Positions 11,277 to 23,690 of a stretch of DNA of 64,000 bases are shown piece after piece. A program made the translations under genes and the position numbers. Numbering within the stretch: the first letter of the stretch is position 1; each line of letters begins with the position of its first letter. Origin of the DNA: Acanthosepion pharaonis. Taxonomy: Eukaryota; Mollusca; Cephalopoda; Sepiida; Sepiidae. The stretch lies in the NCBI GenBank assembly GCA_903632075.3, contig CAHIKZ030000392.1, positions 235,001 through 299,000 on the forward strand, read 5' to 3'. The notes beneath the pieces were generated by a model. The model was not told where the DNA came from. It worked only from the letters and a program-made list of their open reading frames with translations, and ran no database searches.

Positions 11277-11775
11277 CAATTTACTCTGGACAAACTTTTG
11301 AAACCCGAGAGATTAGATGCATCTCCTAACTCACCCTCTGTGACTAAAATCTTCACTCATTGGTATCAGACCTTCACTTCATTCATAAAAAAAAGCAAAA
11401 AAAACTACAGATGATATTCTAAATGATAAACAAGACAAATTTGTTAACTTAATAGCATTTCCTTGAATGTCTACAATCATATTGGTGAGTATCCTATTTC
11501 CAAATCTACTGTAAATTGCCTCAAAGAATTATACATGAAACCCACAAATAAAATCTTCACTAGACATGTTCTAGCAACATGTGGACAAAGAGAAGACAGA
11601 GGTATTGCTGATTATGTTCAGGTATTACAATTACTAGCTAAAGAATGCAGTTTCAAAGCAGTTAATGCTTCTCAAAACTGAGACAACTGTATTAGAGACC
11701 CGTTCATTATCAGTTTGTGCTTTAATTCCATTCGACAGCATCTTTTAGAAAACAAAACATTTTATCTACACACAC
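11277..11775 (+). pseudogene. Gypsy-type LTR retrotransposon gag relic
   Basis: Broken gag-like coding remnant of an LTR retrotransposon, which would have made a capsid-like particle protein. At 11301 it reads KPERLDASPNSPSVTK, then FTHWYQTFTSF; after a frameshift and stops the frame reopens around 11463 with VYNHIGEYPISKSTVNCLKE, then HVLATC and IADYVQVLQLLAKECSFKA; a stop near 11679 is followed by a further readable stretch ending at LLENKT. This order matches Gypsy-like gag proteins as I know them from invertebrate genomes. No protease, reverse transcriptase or integrase follows, so it is an isolated fragment. The family name is from recognition, not a search. Confidence 0.7.
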
Positions 11776-12135
11776 AAGCTGTTTAAGAACATTACTCAAG
11801 TTCTTAATGTTTTTGTTTTTTGTAGCATGTTGTGGTGTTGGATGAAACTACCCCTAGTGCAGCCTATTCTATGTTCAATTTCTTTATCGTGTCTCCTGTA
11901 GAGTGAGTGGCCATCATTAAATATAAATAAATGACAGAACTGCCCAACAAACAGATTTGATAAAGCTTGCAATAAACAATTAAAAGAAAAGAATAGGGCA
12001 AAAAATAGTACAAAGTAAGCAAACAATATATGCAAGGCAAATTAACAGTAATAAGGTAAAGCACCAGAAATAGGGCTAAAAGTTCACAAACTAAGAATTG
12101 GGTTTTACATACACAAGCAAATTTGGATGAACGAA
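11776..12135. other. Unassigned DNA downstream of gag relic
   Basis: Overlapping minus-strand open frames at 11796-12154 are hydrophobic and unlike any family I know. I make no gene call. Confidence 0.4.
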
Positions 12136-12330
12136 TGTAACATTCTGACTTCAAGACAAGACAGACCGGGACTGAGTCAGATGAAACTGAGAATTGGCCT
12201 GTTTTATTGGCTAGGAAAAAATCCCAGCATGCACTTGTGTGCTTTTGCCTATAAATTGAGGAGGGAAAAGTATTTTGCAGTCAGTTCAAGTAGATTGGAT
12301 CCAACATATCCTGTTCTAAGTTTGTTATAA
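12136..12330 (+). repeat. LTR-like promoter segment (possible)
   Basis: Begins with tgtaacattctgacttcaag and contains a TATA-like ctataaattgaggaggg followed by ttttgcagtcagttcaagta. A related block, ctataaatttggggaggagg then ttttgcagtcattcc, occurs at 43486-43545. A TATA-like box followed by an initiator-like motif in a shared repeat fits an LTR, but I find no end duplication here. Confidence 0.4.
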
Positions 12331-12545
12331 CTGATCCATACAAAGGTATTTGAAATATTTAGTATTTATTAATTCCACATCCTGAATTTTATGATAGATT
12401 CAAGGTTTGTGACATTACAGCTTTCATTCTAATTTCAGATCATAGTTTCTGTTTTGGAAAGGTTTATCTTGAGTCCTACTTCTTGGAATATTTGGTAAAG
12501 AATATTAGTCTAAATAATAAATAGAATTACAAATATAAAGAGACA
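12331..12545. other. Unassigned DNA
   Basis: No gene or repeat recognised. Confidence 0.4.
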
Positions 12546-12800
12546 AGGGGTGGTTCAGGATGGCATAGAAGTTGGTAGCATGAAAAATAGAATCATTGAA
12601 CCAGAATTATGATTGATACTACTGATGTCCTGGAAAAAGGCATGAATTCACTTTTCCCTGTACTCATATAAAACAGAATCGACTATATTTCTGGTTGAGA
12701 TTGTTTATGTTCACTTCCTGTTAATGCTCTGGAGAAAGGCATGAATCCACTTTTCCTTGCATTCTCTCCCATTGCCAGCTATGTTGACAATTATTATAGT
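12546..12800 (+). repeat. Degenerate SINE fragments, apparently two
   Basis: Two neighbouring stretches resemble SINE bodies: ctggaaaaaggcatgaattc at about 12630 and ctggagaaaggcatgaatcc at about 12730, each followed by acttttcc and a CT-rich run. Both are well diverged. Confidence 0.45.
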
Positions 12801-13874
12801 ACTGGCTGACAAAGAAGATAGGTCAGTAAGCATGTGAAGAAACTACTCTCTCATGAGTACCTTACATACTGATGTATGAGCAACAATGCTGTGGCCTCTA
12901 TTGTCAACCTTGAAATATAAAAGTATTGCAAATATGCCAAGAGCTTTTTTGATTTTTAAACTTTTAAACTCTTGTTTTATATCAATCAGATTTTCATTTT
13001 AGGAATTTCTGAAGGTGCTGGTTTTGCAAGTCATTGTAAGTTCTGACTTCCCTGCATGCTTTTTGAATGTGGCCTTGTGCCAGGTAAACTGTTGAGAAAA
13101 TCCTATAGATGGAGAAAGAAGTTTAGTTCACTTGTTTTTTACTTTTCTCCTCTTTCACCTGAATCAAACCTCTAACAGCTAAAAATAAACCAAGTAAATA
13201 AACCAAAAATAAATGGCATGATTGTTTATATTGAGCTTGGTATTAATAGGTATGGACTTTACTAGTAAGAAGCCTACTGCTAAAGGGAACAGCTGTTCCA
13301 AATAGGTCACCCTTCTTTTTGGTTTCTGATTAAGATTTTGACTTGAATTTCAAGCCTCTTAATCTTTGGCCTCTTCCACTGCCACTAGAATCAAACCAGA
13401 AGTATATTGCTGAAAGTGGATGTTCTTCAGAGCAAGAAGCTGTTTTTCTTTTTTTAGATCTAATTATTGTCACAGACATTCTAATCTCATTTTTGTTTGA
13501 ATTATCTGTGATGTTGATAGGCTATTTCAGTGTTCCCACTTCCTCCATTGGAAATGTCTAGATTATATATAAATTTTGATAAGAAATGTTCTTTAGCTAT
13601 CTCCTTGCTTAAACCCAATGGCAAAATGCCACAAGGAATTTATTATCTAGATTTTGAGGGTTTTTATCAAGAGATAATAATATCTTCTTGAACAAAGACT
13701 TCATTGTCATATTGTAATGATCTAGAATGTTATAAAGCTGAATAAAATAAAGTAAATATTTAAAAAGGTTCTTAACCCTGAAGAAACAATGCAATGTTTG
13801 TAATAATGTTTGAAACCTATTTTCTACAAGTTTCAAGTTGTGATCTTTTTAGGCATGAAATAGTTTGGATACTG
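12801..13874. other. Unassigned AT-rich DNA
   Basis: The open frame at 13343-13561 shows no recognisable domain and has no support as an exon. Confidence 0.5.
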
Positions 13875-14205
13875 ATAACATTTTCACTGCTGCATTGTTA
13901 TAACATTGTTGCTAGACTGTACTGGCCTGTTTGGGGGGAAAATAGAAAATTGACATTTGCTGAAAATAAATGACTATAAAGACACTAGAAATGGCAATTT
14001 CTCATGGGCTCAGCCATTTTGGCTTTGATTATATATGCTGCAGTATAGACTAAGGTAAACCACACTCCCAATATATAATAAAAACATGTTACAAAACAGG
14101 TTTTTATTGTATGTTGCAATATGTCTACACTTGTTTAGCAATAATCATGAGTTAGTTTATAACACAAATGCTAGAGACCAACATTGCATAGTTCTTGAAA
14201 ACATA
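13875..14205. mobile_element. piggyBac-like miniature element, decayed copy
   Basis: Aligns by eye with the complete element at 41464-41819: ttttcactgctgcattgtt, then actggcctgtttgggggg, ttctcatgggc, ctgcagtatagactaa, tttttattgtatgttgcaat and agagaccaacatt appear in the same order in both. The left TTAA is altered to ATAA and the right end is lost where the minisatellite begins. Confidence 0.6.
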
Positions 14206-14379
14206 TGATATATATGTAAGCAGGCAATGTAAGGTTCATAAAGAAACATATGTTTTGAAAATGTGTAGACATGTCAACAGCAGGTAATGTAAGTTTTGTA
14301 AAGACATAAATCTTGAAAGCATATATAAGCAGGCAATGTAAGTTTTATAAAGATGTATAAGCAAAGCTGGAAAATGTGC

Positions 14380-14412
<33 letters not shown>

Positions 14413-14450
14413 TGTTAAGCAAAGTAAGTTTCTTAAAGATGTCTTGGAAA
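14188..14450. repeat. Minisatellite, ~50-60-bp unit, 3-4 copies
   Basis: The core agcaggcaatgtaaggttca is repeated at 14219, 14279 (agcaggtaatgtaagttttg) and 14328 (agcaggcaatgtaagtttta), with a decayed version near 14416. Each core is followed by taaaga and a variable spacer containing ttgaaa. A short TA run and a GA run lie inside near 14377-14412. Confidence 0.7.
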
Positions 14451-14541
14451 TAAATATATTTATAATATTCAACGTCTATAGTATGACTGAGTTTCATGCA
14501 GTTCTTGCAATCTTCAGGTGTGAAAAATAGTCTGAATATTA

Positions 14542-14545
<4 letters not shown>

Positions 14546-14584
<39 letters not shown>
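14546..14584. repeat. (TA)n microsatellite
   Basis: TA dinucleotide run. Confidence 0.95.
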
Positions 14585-14586
<2 letters not shown>

Positions 14587-14646
14587 ATTCTTTCTAGAAA
14601 AACTGGTTAAATGAATATAATCTATAATATTAATATTAATCTGCTT

Positions 14647-15264
<618 letters not shown>

Positions 15265-15269
15265 ATTAT

Positions 15270-15485
15270 TGTTGTGTCGTGGCACAATAGTAAAAATAAG
15301 AAAATCAAGTCGAAGTTGGTTTAAAGAACAAGTGTATTTAACATCACAAATACAAATGTAGGAAACGGGTACTACTCAGTTAGGCAGTGTAGTACTGTCG
15401 CTGCTACTTCGGGTAGGTACTACTGACACTATATATATATAGTGAGAACCGGTGTAATTCCCTTGTGTTAGAGGCCTGTGTAACA
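15270..15485. mobile_element. Solo LTR, 216 bp, perfect 5-bp target duplication
   Basis: Begins TGTTGTGTCG and ends CTGTGTAACA, giving TGTT...AACA inverted tips, and is flanked on both sides by attat (15265-15269 and 15486-15490). These are the marks of an LTR retrotransposon whose interior was lost by recombination between its two LTRs. Inside is an 18-bp palindrome, cactatatatatatagtg at 15427-15444, which could serve as a TATA region on either strand. The orientation and family are not clear. Confidence 0.8.
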
Positions 15486-16636
15486 ATTATCAACCCCATA
15501 ATTTTTGGAGTTATTTAACTCTGTTTATCATGCTTTTGATTGTGTCACATTTTGTTTATTGTATTCGCCAATCTTCTTAATCCATACCTTCTTGGCGTTA
15601 ACTTAAGCTGATGTCTTTTTATCCACATTAAAAAAAACAACAAAAGAACTATAATTTATAAGCTATATTTTTTCTTAAAGTGGAGATTTCACTGAAATAT
15701 TGGAAAATTTCCAAGTTCTGATCTGATATCACAAAAATACAGATATTAAGCAAAATGGTCACAATGAATGGACAAAAGAGGGCATCAGTTTAAACTGATG
15801 CCAGGAGGATATGGGTTAAGGTGCTCAGTTTGTAACAAAAGAGGCTGGTGATCTGTTTTCTACATGAATAAGTTGCAAATTGAATATTTTTACTTGGCAT
15901 TGTTATCCATTTTTTCTTAAAATCTTTGAGGAATTTGAGCAGCATTCATTGTATTTGGATGAATTTCCTTATATTTAGTTTCTTCTTTTTTTATTTACAA
16001 TATTTTGGCTCTATGCCCTGTAGCTACTCACAGGTGTCCTGAAATGTTATGAAATCCTATTCTGAAGGAGCATATGTATTGTGACACTGAGCACCTTCTA
16101 AAAAAAATAAGTCTTTATGAAAACTAATTGATTGGTATTTTTTTTTTTTTTTTTTTTTTTACAGCTTATCAACCCTTTGTGAGTTATTTCAAAGTTGAAA
16201 CATGTTTCTGATTAGGAACACCAAAGAGTTGTAATATAAAGAGACACTTTTAAATCTTCTATAGCTGACCATATTTGGAAAGGGTGGCCCGGCTATCTTT
16301 ATGGAATGAAAACAAAAGAGCAGGAGAGAACATTGGTGAAATAAGTTAAAGTAATCTGTGCATATACTATGTTCAAATAAATTTGCATGCTGAGCATAAA
16401 CATTAATAGTGTGTTGAAACCATTAATTAGGAAGAGACTAGCAATGAACTTTGGATTTGATATCTATGGCTTTAGAGATGGGAACATGTACACAGTCCAG
16501 TGGGATGCCACAAGGTTAGGTGGAGACTATTCCAAAATTGCACAGATGCAAGCTGTGAATATGATGTGGATACCAAGACCATTTCAGAACACAACAGACA
16601 CATAAGAAAATCTTGAAAGTATATGACTAAAACAGT
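15486..16636. other. Unassigned DNA with one small open frame
   Basis: A T-tract lies at 16138-16160. The plus frame 16387-16605 (72 codons) has no motif I know and no flanking splice or promoter evidence, so I do not call it. Confidence 0.4.
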
Positions 16637-17330
16637 GCAAAGTGGCAAGTTCTCAGTGTTCTAAAATGTCAAATTCCATGTTCTTCTGTGAGGGTAAATT
16701 TCAATTTTCCATTTCTGTTTCAAAATCCTGATAACATGTGAAAAACAGACTTTTTGGGGGTGCACTCCAGCAATTTCTGATCCACAAGTGTGTACCTCCG
16801 AGATCAATCTACAGTTGACAAAAGCTGCAAAATAATTTGTCATCATGATGAAAATCATCACAGAAAGCTGGCTCTTCAGCTCTGTGTTTTGCCAAAAGTG
16901 TGCACCCACCAAATATCATCATGAAAGATAATTAAACTGGCATTTAAAAATCTAATTACGAAACAAACAATTGCTATTTATATACTGATATCGCATGTGA
17001 GTATTTGTTATGCAGCAACCAGCGCTGACTTTTTTGGCCAGGTTAATATGAATTAGGTTATGGCACTTGCAAGGTACTGGAAAATACCTAATGTAAATTG
17101 ATAGTTTGTAGCGCTTGCGCATAAGAAACTGACTTCACTGTGTACTGCAAATTTATGCAAAATAATGATTCTGTCAAGTTCCAGTTCAGGAATTTTACAT
17201 TTTACCATTGGAATATTTTATTTTTTAGTACGAAAAATCCTGTTTTCCATGATTTTCTATTTTATTTCTGTGTTTTTTTTTTGTTTTTTTTTTGTTTTAC
17301 CATTTTCCATATTATGGAGAACTTGCCACT
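16637..17330. mobile_element. Possible TIR element (~690 bp)
   Basis: A 13-bp core, agtggcaagttct, occurs near the left end and in inverted orientation near the right end (agaacttgccact at about 17318). The interior shows no transposase. The evidence is a single short inverted pair, so this is tentative. Confidence 0.3.
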
Positions 17331-17659
17331 CTAACATAGTGTAAAAAGCATTCCAGTAATTAATCTTTCTTTATCAGCTTGTCTCATGGTTGTTTTTGTT
17401 GATTTCCCAAAACCAGGGACTTTACCATATCTAAGATACAGGGTTGTGGAATTTGTCAGAAGCAATTAAGGGGCCATTGGAATTGGAGTTAGTTGGTAAG
17501 ACTATACTGACTCCAACTTCAGTAGAATTTACATTTTATGTAAAAAGTCTTATATTATAAAATTTTTATTATTTTTTTTTCTACTGTATATTTACTATTT
17601 CCTTAAAGAAATTCATCCCAACCTCTTTTTTAAAGTCATTTTATTTTTTTTGTAGTTAT
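17331..17659. other. Unassigned DNA
   Basis: Nothing recognised; a T-rich run lies near 17572-17580. Confidence 0.4.
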
Positions 17660-17960
17660 TTTGTATTTTATTTACATTATTCGGACTATTGTCCTCATCT
17701 TTGTTGCCATATTTATTACAATGTTTTGGCCGTTGTATGCTACATCCTTCTTCAGGTGGTTGGAATGTCGAACTGAACCCTTTATTTTGCTCACTGGGGT
17801 AGACTGTTCTAGTTCCATGTGCCATGTTTAATGGATATCAGCTTATCAGTTATCTCCTGTTAATTCTCCTCTCCAAGTTCTCCACTGCCTTAACCAGGTA
17901 TTGAACTCACACTCTTTGGATCCTGTCACTGCATCTAACTAATGCCTTTATCCACTGTGC
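17660..17960 (-). repeat. Second copy of the tRNA-like element at 7940
   Basis: Shares with 7940-8285 the segment ggactattgtcctcatcttt at about 17685, the following ttttggcc, a cttcaggtg block, tggatatca, and a minus-strand B-box-like gtgagttcaatacctgg. The right inverted end is not present. Confidence 0.6.
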
Positions 17961-18118
17961 CTTGTGTCCTTTATTTTGTATTTGCAAAACTATATATGTA
18001 AAAAAAAAAAAAAACTTACATTATAGAATTTTTATTTTTGTTATATCTTTTACATTCTGTAAAAGATTATATTTCAACTTCTGTTATAAAGTAGTTTTAT
18101 TTTTGTTTTACTTATTTA

Positions 18119-18123
<5 letters not shown>

Positions 18124-18195
<72 letters not shown>
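18124..18195. repeat. (TA)n microsatellite
   Basis: TA dinucleotide run. Confidence 0.95.
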
Positions 18196-18199
<4 letters not shown>

Positions 18200-20039
18200 T
18201 ACATTATATCATTTTTATTGTTATTTCTTCTATATCCTTTCAAACATTTTGTCTCTAATTCTGATAGAAAATATTGAAGAAGGATTAGGTATGATATAAA
18301 AGCCACAATATCTTTATTCTTTGATATAAACCAGTTATAATGATATAGGCCTACTCAAGTTAGGAGTGTATACATAGGCTTTGAGATTTGTAGGCCATAA
18401 TTACATAAAGAGGAGTCTGAGGTGCCAAAAATAGAGGAATTGGAGTCAAAGGTTTTGTTTCGATTCCACAGCTCTGCTGAGATAATTGGAGCAAATCTCA
18501 AGAATTGTTTTGTTCACTTATAATTATCATGGGTGGGGGAAAAAAGGAAAGAAAATATACCCAATAACTTTGGTAATAAGAGAAAAAAAAAAAAAAGAAG
18601 AAAATTCTCTGTTTATGTTTCTTGATCAACCAGGCTATACAGCCAGTTGCGTATGGTCCAGGACTAATAATTTCATTTTTCTTTATCAGCTTATCTCCAA
18701 AAGAATCCAAAATAATGTTGGCCATAAAAATTTTGATGAATGTCACAGAAATTAAAATAATTGAATTCATTTCCAATCTTAGACACTAATCTTTATTTTT
18801 GTAGGGATATTTTTCTTCTGGGTTGGTTCAAACCAGATATTTTTCCTGGTTCTTTGTCCAGAACAATTTAGATGTTATTTCAGTGACCACCCATTTTCTT
18901 TATTGACAATGTATGTTTTTTTCTATTTTCCAGGACAGACATCTTCGATGATACATTGTTGCTTTCTTATCAGCAGGAAGTGGGGAAGGATTGGTAGTCT
19001 TGGTTTTGCTCGTTAGACTTGGGTTTGATTCTCCTTCCAACTGTTCTTGGGTTCATTTTATTATTTTAAGACAAAATTTTTAATGCATTTCATTTTTAAT
19101 TTTCTTAACTTTTCAATCCACTTTCTCAAGAATTTCAACAGTTATCATCTAGTTAGTCTTTTTCCTCTTCCTTTTTCTTTCTTCTGATTACCTCTAAGGT
19201 CCCACTGTCATATCATAACCCTTTAGTACAGCCATCCCCTATGTAAGTTTTTTTTTTTAAAGTTGTACCATATAATCCATTAAATTCTCAATTTTTTTTT
19301 TTTTTTTCCTAATTTCTGTTTCAAAACTTATTTTTGAATTTTCGTGAAATGTGCTAGCTAGATATACCTGGTAATACATTTTAAGGTGTTAATTAAACTA
19401 TCATACTTTTCTATTTGATATAACTTTATTATATTTTTATATATAAACTATGAAAATAAAAAAATATCATCTTTGATTAAGAATGAAAAGAGAAAGAAAC
19501 AAATATTGCCCACATATCAAATACCTTTTGTAAACAATTGTTACCAACACCTGCCTACTTTGTGCTTTATTACCTTTTATATTAAGTGAGTGTATTTGCA
19601 ATCTTACTGTCTCAGGTAAGAGGTTTTTTTTTTTTTTTTTTTTAAACTGAGTAAAAATTTCTGAAAATGAGTATCTGTGTATAATATGACTCCTTTTTGC
19701 TTTCAATTTCCGTTCAAAATTTCTTGTATTATGCACAAGGAAATGGTATTCAAGTGACATTGTATCACCTCTGAAACATGAAGACCAAACATGATCTGGC
19801 TGACCTTCAACAAGCCAAAAATTATGAAAATCTTTAAGAAGTTTGCTGCATACTCAAAGATTAATATCAGTTGACTGGTTTGTCTTGAGTTCATACTGGC
19901 AAATGTTAGCAGAAAATTTTAAAATGGAATATGTTTTCACAAAATTGGTACCTTGTTTCCTCACAGAGGATAAAAAAACAACAATCATTTGAATGTGTGA
20001 CATGATTTGAGGTTGTTTGATTTTACAAAATGTCAACCC
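18196..20039. other. Unassigned DNA
   Basis: A and T tracts occur at about 18582-18595, 19292-19307 and 19625-19643. A B-box-like gggtttgattctcc at about 19021 may be a decayed tRNA-type SINE head. Open frames here are short, overlap one another on opposite strands and show no domain. Confidence 0.45.
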
Positions 20040-20165
20040 TTGTTTGGTTATTTAATATTGAATTCAGTATGAGGCACCCAGTGAGAATTGAACTCCCTAC
20101 TCAATTGTAATGGTTAACCAGACTAGCCATTAACCTATACTGCGGAGCTGCCACAATTAGAGAGA
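20040..20165 (-). repeat. tRNA-like SINE head (probable)
   Basis: On the minus strand, a promoter-like run ggttaatggctagtctggtt is followed at tRNA-like spacing by gggagttcaattctcactgg, a B-box-like sequence. It is decayed and not a functional tRNA gene. I see one copy only. Confidence 0.45.
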
Positions 20166-22309
20166 ACAAGTTTGAAATGATCCAGTTTCTTTCCAAAAGT
20201 TGTGACTGAGTCTTGATTTTCAGTTATTTTGTGCGCCGCCCCTGATACTGTAATTCCCCAGCTTGATGATAAAATTTCATAAACCTGCCCTTTTTTTCTT
20301 TCCTTCTGTATGTGTTATGACTGCATTTTACCCAATATTTGTTTTTTCTAAAAGCATTTAATGAAAAACAAAAAACAAAAACAAACCTTAGCAATGCAGA
20401 AGGAAGGCCCGTGCATGTTTATATTGGCTGAGATTTAATTGTAAAATCTTGTGCGAATAGGAAGGGGGGGGAGATAGAAAAAAAATGGAAGGATGACCAG
20501 TTTTACAAAAGTATCTAGTTTCTGCGTTTTCTATGTTTTTTTTTTTTTTTTAATTGCACAGTCAACAATTACATTAGAGTTTAGGCTTAATGTCAGATTC
20601 TTTTTATTGTGGCACCAGTACTGCAATTTTCACTCTCTCAAAATGGATTATAACTTTATCCTACTCCTCTTCCTCTTACCACCCCCATTAAAACAGAGAA
20701 AAAAAAATCATTAGTAATTAATTGCTTTGTGTCTACAGGTTTGAAGCAAAGAATGTTTCAAATGGTGGGAGAGGAAGAAAATCCCAAACATTGAATTAAA
20801 CTGATGGTTCAAAAGAATTTCATTTCGTGCTGTATAGAAAATATCTTTGTTGTTAATTAAAGAATAAAACCTGTGCTTCATGAAAACTGAAATGTATGTA
20901 TTTAGGTCATATTGACATTTTAAAATGGCTGAACTAATTCTGAAGAAATATGAGCAAGTGAGAGCAAACAGAACATTTAATAGCTAAAAATCTTCACTTT
21001 TAATTAAGATTTTTTAAAGATTTCAAATTAGAAATTATAGTTACTTCTTTTATTGAATTTTACTAATATTACCTAAGTACTCGAAAGGTTTATTTTATTT
21101 TACTAGTTTATTCATGCTGTCAAAAATGAGAACATATTTTGTTAAGTCCTTAATGGGACTTTAAAGTTTTTCACATGTGAACCTTTCAGTACAGTTTTTC
21201 CAAATGATAAGTATTAATTCTAAAGAGATCAATTTATTACTTATTAACAATAAAAACCTGATTCCCCACTTTATGTTCAGTAGAATTTATTTTATGTATA
21301 CTGTCAAAAATGATGACTTGCTTTAAGTTTTTACTATTATTACATTTCATATGTGATTCTTTAAATATTTTTTCCAGTTACTATATTATCATTTAGATGT
21401 GTGGATATTGTAGTGCAGGGCTACTCGGTGTAGAACACATACCAACACTGGTAAGTGAGCCATCATCTGTTGGTACATGGAGAGCTTTCAGGAAACAAAG
21501 AAACAATAGTCGCATTCCATGCCACAGGAGGCTGCTGGGATATTTGTTTTTTTTTTTTTTTTTTTTATAACATTTTCATTTTAGTTTCATATTTATTATA
21601 GTTACATTTTTCAATTACTCATGTTATACAACTAATGAATACGATACAATGAACAGCAAAGCAGTGAACTGTAATACGTATGATAACACCATCATAATAA
21701 TATGGCAAGCCTGTTTGGAGGCCCCAGATAGTATTTTGTGACCCTCACTATCTTATCAACATTTGCTACCTAAATTTATAATTTATATACATTAAAAATT
21801 AAACTAAACACAACTATTAAAGGATGGCAAATATTTTGGGATTTTGATGTCATTATGAGTTCCCTTTTCTTTTTCTTTTTTTTTTCTTTTAACACAAGTT
21901 AACTGCTACATTCATTTTCTTTTGTGCCCCACCAACCATCTATCTTGCTCTTTGATCTGAAACTTTGTTTCAAAAAGATACTCCTAAGAACTGTGAGAGC
22001 ACATGTTCCTCTTAGCCACTCGGTGAAAATAGCACTCATAATGTTATGGCAGAATTTTGGAATAGAGGCCACAGCATTCATTTTATTTTTTGTTTTTATT
22101 TTCTTTTTAGTTTGGATGTTACAAAAAAAACAAAAAAAAAACAGTTGATATTGAAAGTTTAAAAAAACAGATAAAAAACATAGTCTACAAAATGACCCTG
22201 AAATAGAATATATCTCCCCAAAATGGGTAGAGGGTCACAGTGCCACCCACCTCCCAAAACAGGAACCCCCAAATAATTGGAAAGCTTTGCTAGTTGGTCC
22301 CTTTACTTG
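20166..22309. other. Unassigned AT-rich DNA
   Basis: T-tracts at about 20537-20552 and 21546-21566. No gene recognised; the small open frames at 20493-20714 and 21899-22148 read through homopolymers. Confidence 0.45.
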
Positions 22310-22598
22310 TGTAGTGAATCTCAGCATGGAAAGTAGAATCGGTGAAACCAAGTTCAAATTCCAGGCTAGTCTGTTGCATTTACTTTCAGACTAATACTCT
22401 TGGGAAAGACAAGAATCTCTTTTCTTCCCTCAGCTAGGGGTTAAATAACAAACTGGGTTTTTTAGCCTTGGGTGAAACTAGAAGAAGAAGGAAATCTCTG
22501 AATTACTAGCCACAGACAAGGCAACTAGGAAACCACTTTACTATCTTTTCCGAGAATGATTGGCAATTCATAAATCATAAAGAAATAAATCTGTAGAG
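22310..22598 (+). repeat. tRNA-derived SINE (second body type)
   Basis: The tRNA-like head has a B box at aagttcaaattccaggc (about 22350); the body follows (cttgggaaagacaagaatct, cagctaggggttaaataa, gcaactaggaaaccacttta, gattggcaattcataaa). Its 3' tail resumes at 23057 after the hAT insertion and ends in sequence like the RTE LINE 3' end (tgattgcctacatcctgaag), suggesting that this SINE was copied by an RTE-type LINE. Confidence 0.7.
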
Positions 22599-23056
22599 CA
22601 GTGGTTACCAAACTTTTTCTCTGGGCTGCATTTTCTTGAATGAAAATTTGCTCACATCTCACCAAATTTTTTTTTTTTTTTGTTTTTTTTAGTAAATTTA
22701 AAAATAAAAAACGGAGAGGTTAAATTGAGATAACTGCAGATTCAAAGTCAGAACATTATCATTGATAACTCTCTCCTCCAATTTGCAGATCCTAGTTACT
22801 ATATTCTTAATACTTGATATAATGCAAAAATATCACAATGATAAAATCAGTCAATAATTATAATTATTTATACTGGGACTCATGCATGCAATTACAAGAA
22901 ATCCATAATATTTTAAATTTTGAAATCACTTATTTTTGGTATATGAATTTTTTTAAACTGTTTCTAAATCTTTGATTGTCTTTCAATCATTCTGCCTCAC
23001 CTGCTATCCTCTTCCGCTGCAACTATGAGGTATGCCATACCATTTGGGAACCACTG
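22599..23056. mobile_element. hAT miniature element, 458 bp
   Basis: Ends are CAGTGGTTACCAAAC at left and, on the other strand, CAGTGGTTCCCAAATGG at right, classic hAT tips. The flanking 8-bp duplication is ctgtagag and cactagag (6 of 8 identical), the size expected for hAT. There is no transposase frame. It splits the 3' tail of the SINE that starts at 22310, so it is the younger insertion. Confidence 0.8.
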
Positions 23057-23110
23057 CACTAGAGTTATGATTGCCTACATCCTGAAGAGACATGGCATCA
23101 AGAAATTACG
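23057..23110 (+). repeat. SINE tail / RTE LINE 3'-end-like segment
   Basis: Reads agttatgattgcctacatcc then tgaagagacatggcatcaag, close to the 3' coding end of the RTE relics at 29720 and 57300 and to the SINE tail at 32150-32215. Confidence 0.6.
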
Positions 23111-23534
23111 TAGTAATTCTAAAGGGACCAGCTTATTACTTACTAACATTAGAAAATTAATACCCCAGTTTACGTTCGTTATAGAGTTGTACATCAATAT
23201 AGGTTTATGCATGCCTTAAAAAAATGACAGCATATGTTTTCCTCACAGTTATTAGGTTTTCTCATATGACTCATATGAGGTTTTAAATATAGAAATCACC
23301 AGTGCAAGGGAGATAACTTCAGTACAGAAAAAAATTTGAATATCTTTCATGTATTATTTAGTAAGTTTAACTGTACCAGAGAAAATGACAGTATATTTTG
23401 TTTTGTATTGATTAATTGGTTAATTGTATTGGCCTAGTTTTGGCACAAGGCCACTAGTATGGGAATTCTCAGTAAGGATTAAACTTGGTATTCATTAATA
23501 ATACTTGGTAAAACCAGCTTTCTGGTTGTTACTT
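23111..23534. other. Unassigned DNA
   Basis: Nothing recognised. Confidence 0.4.
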
Positions 23535-23690
23535 TATAATGAAGTACTGAAGGTTTTTCTATTGTACTCTGATGGAAACAAAAAGGACACTTATACTTAA
23601 CATCAGGAAGAGGCAATTGAAATTTCTAGAGCACATAATGGGGAAAGTGGGCTTGGAAAATTTGATATTCATAGGACTATTATTTGCATT
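23535..23690 (+). pseudogene. RTE-type LINE C-terminal relic
   Basis: Encodes METKRTLILNIRKRQLKFLE then HIMGKVGLENLIF, the basic C-terminal segment also found at 29720, 34403, 57300 and 63297. It is a short fragment of an endonuclease/reverse transcriptase LINE. Confidence 0.7.

Noticed and set aside
16387..16605. 72-codon plus-strand open frame
   Set aside because: No domain, no repeat partner and no signals; not enough to call a gene.
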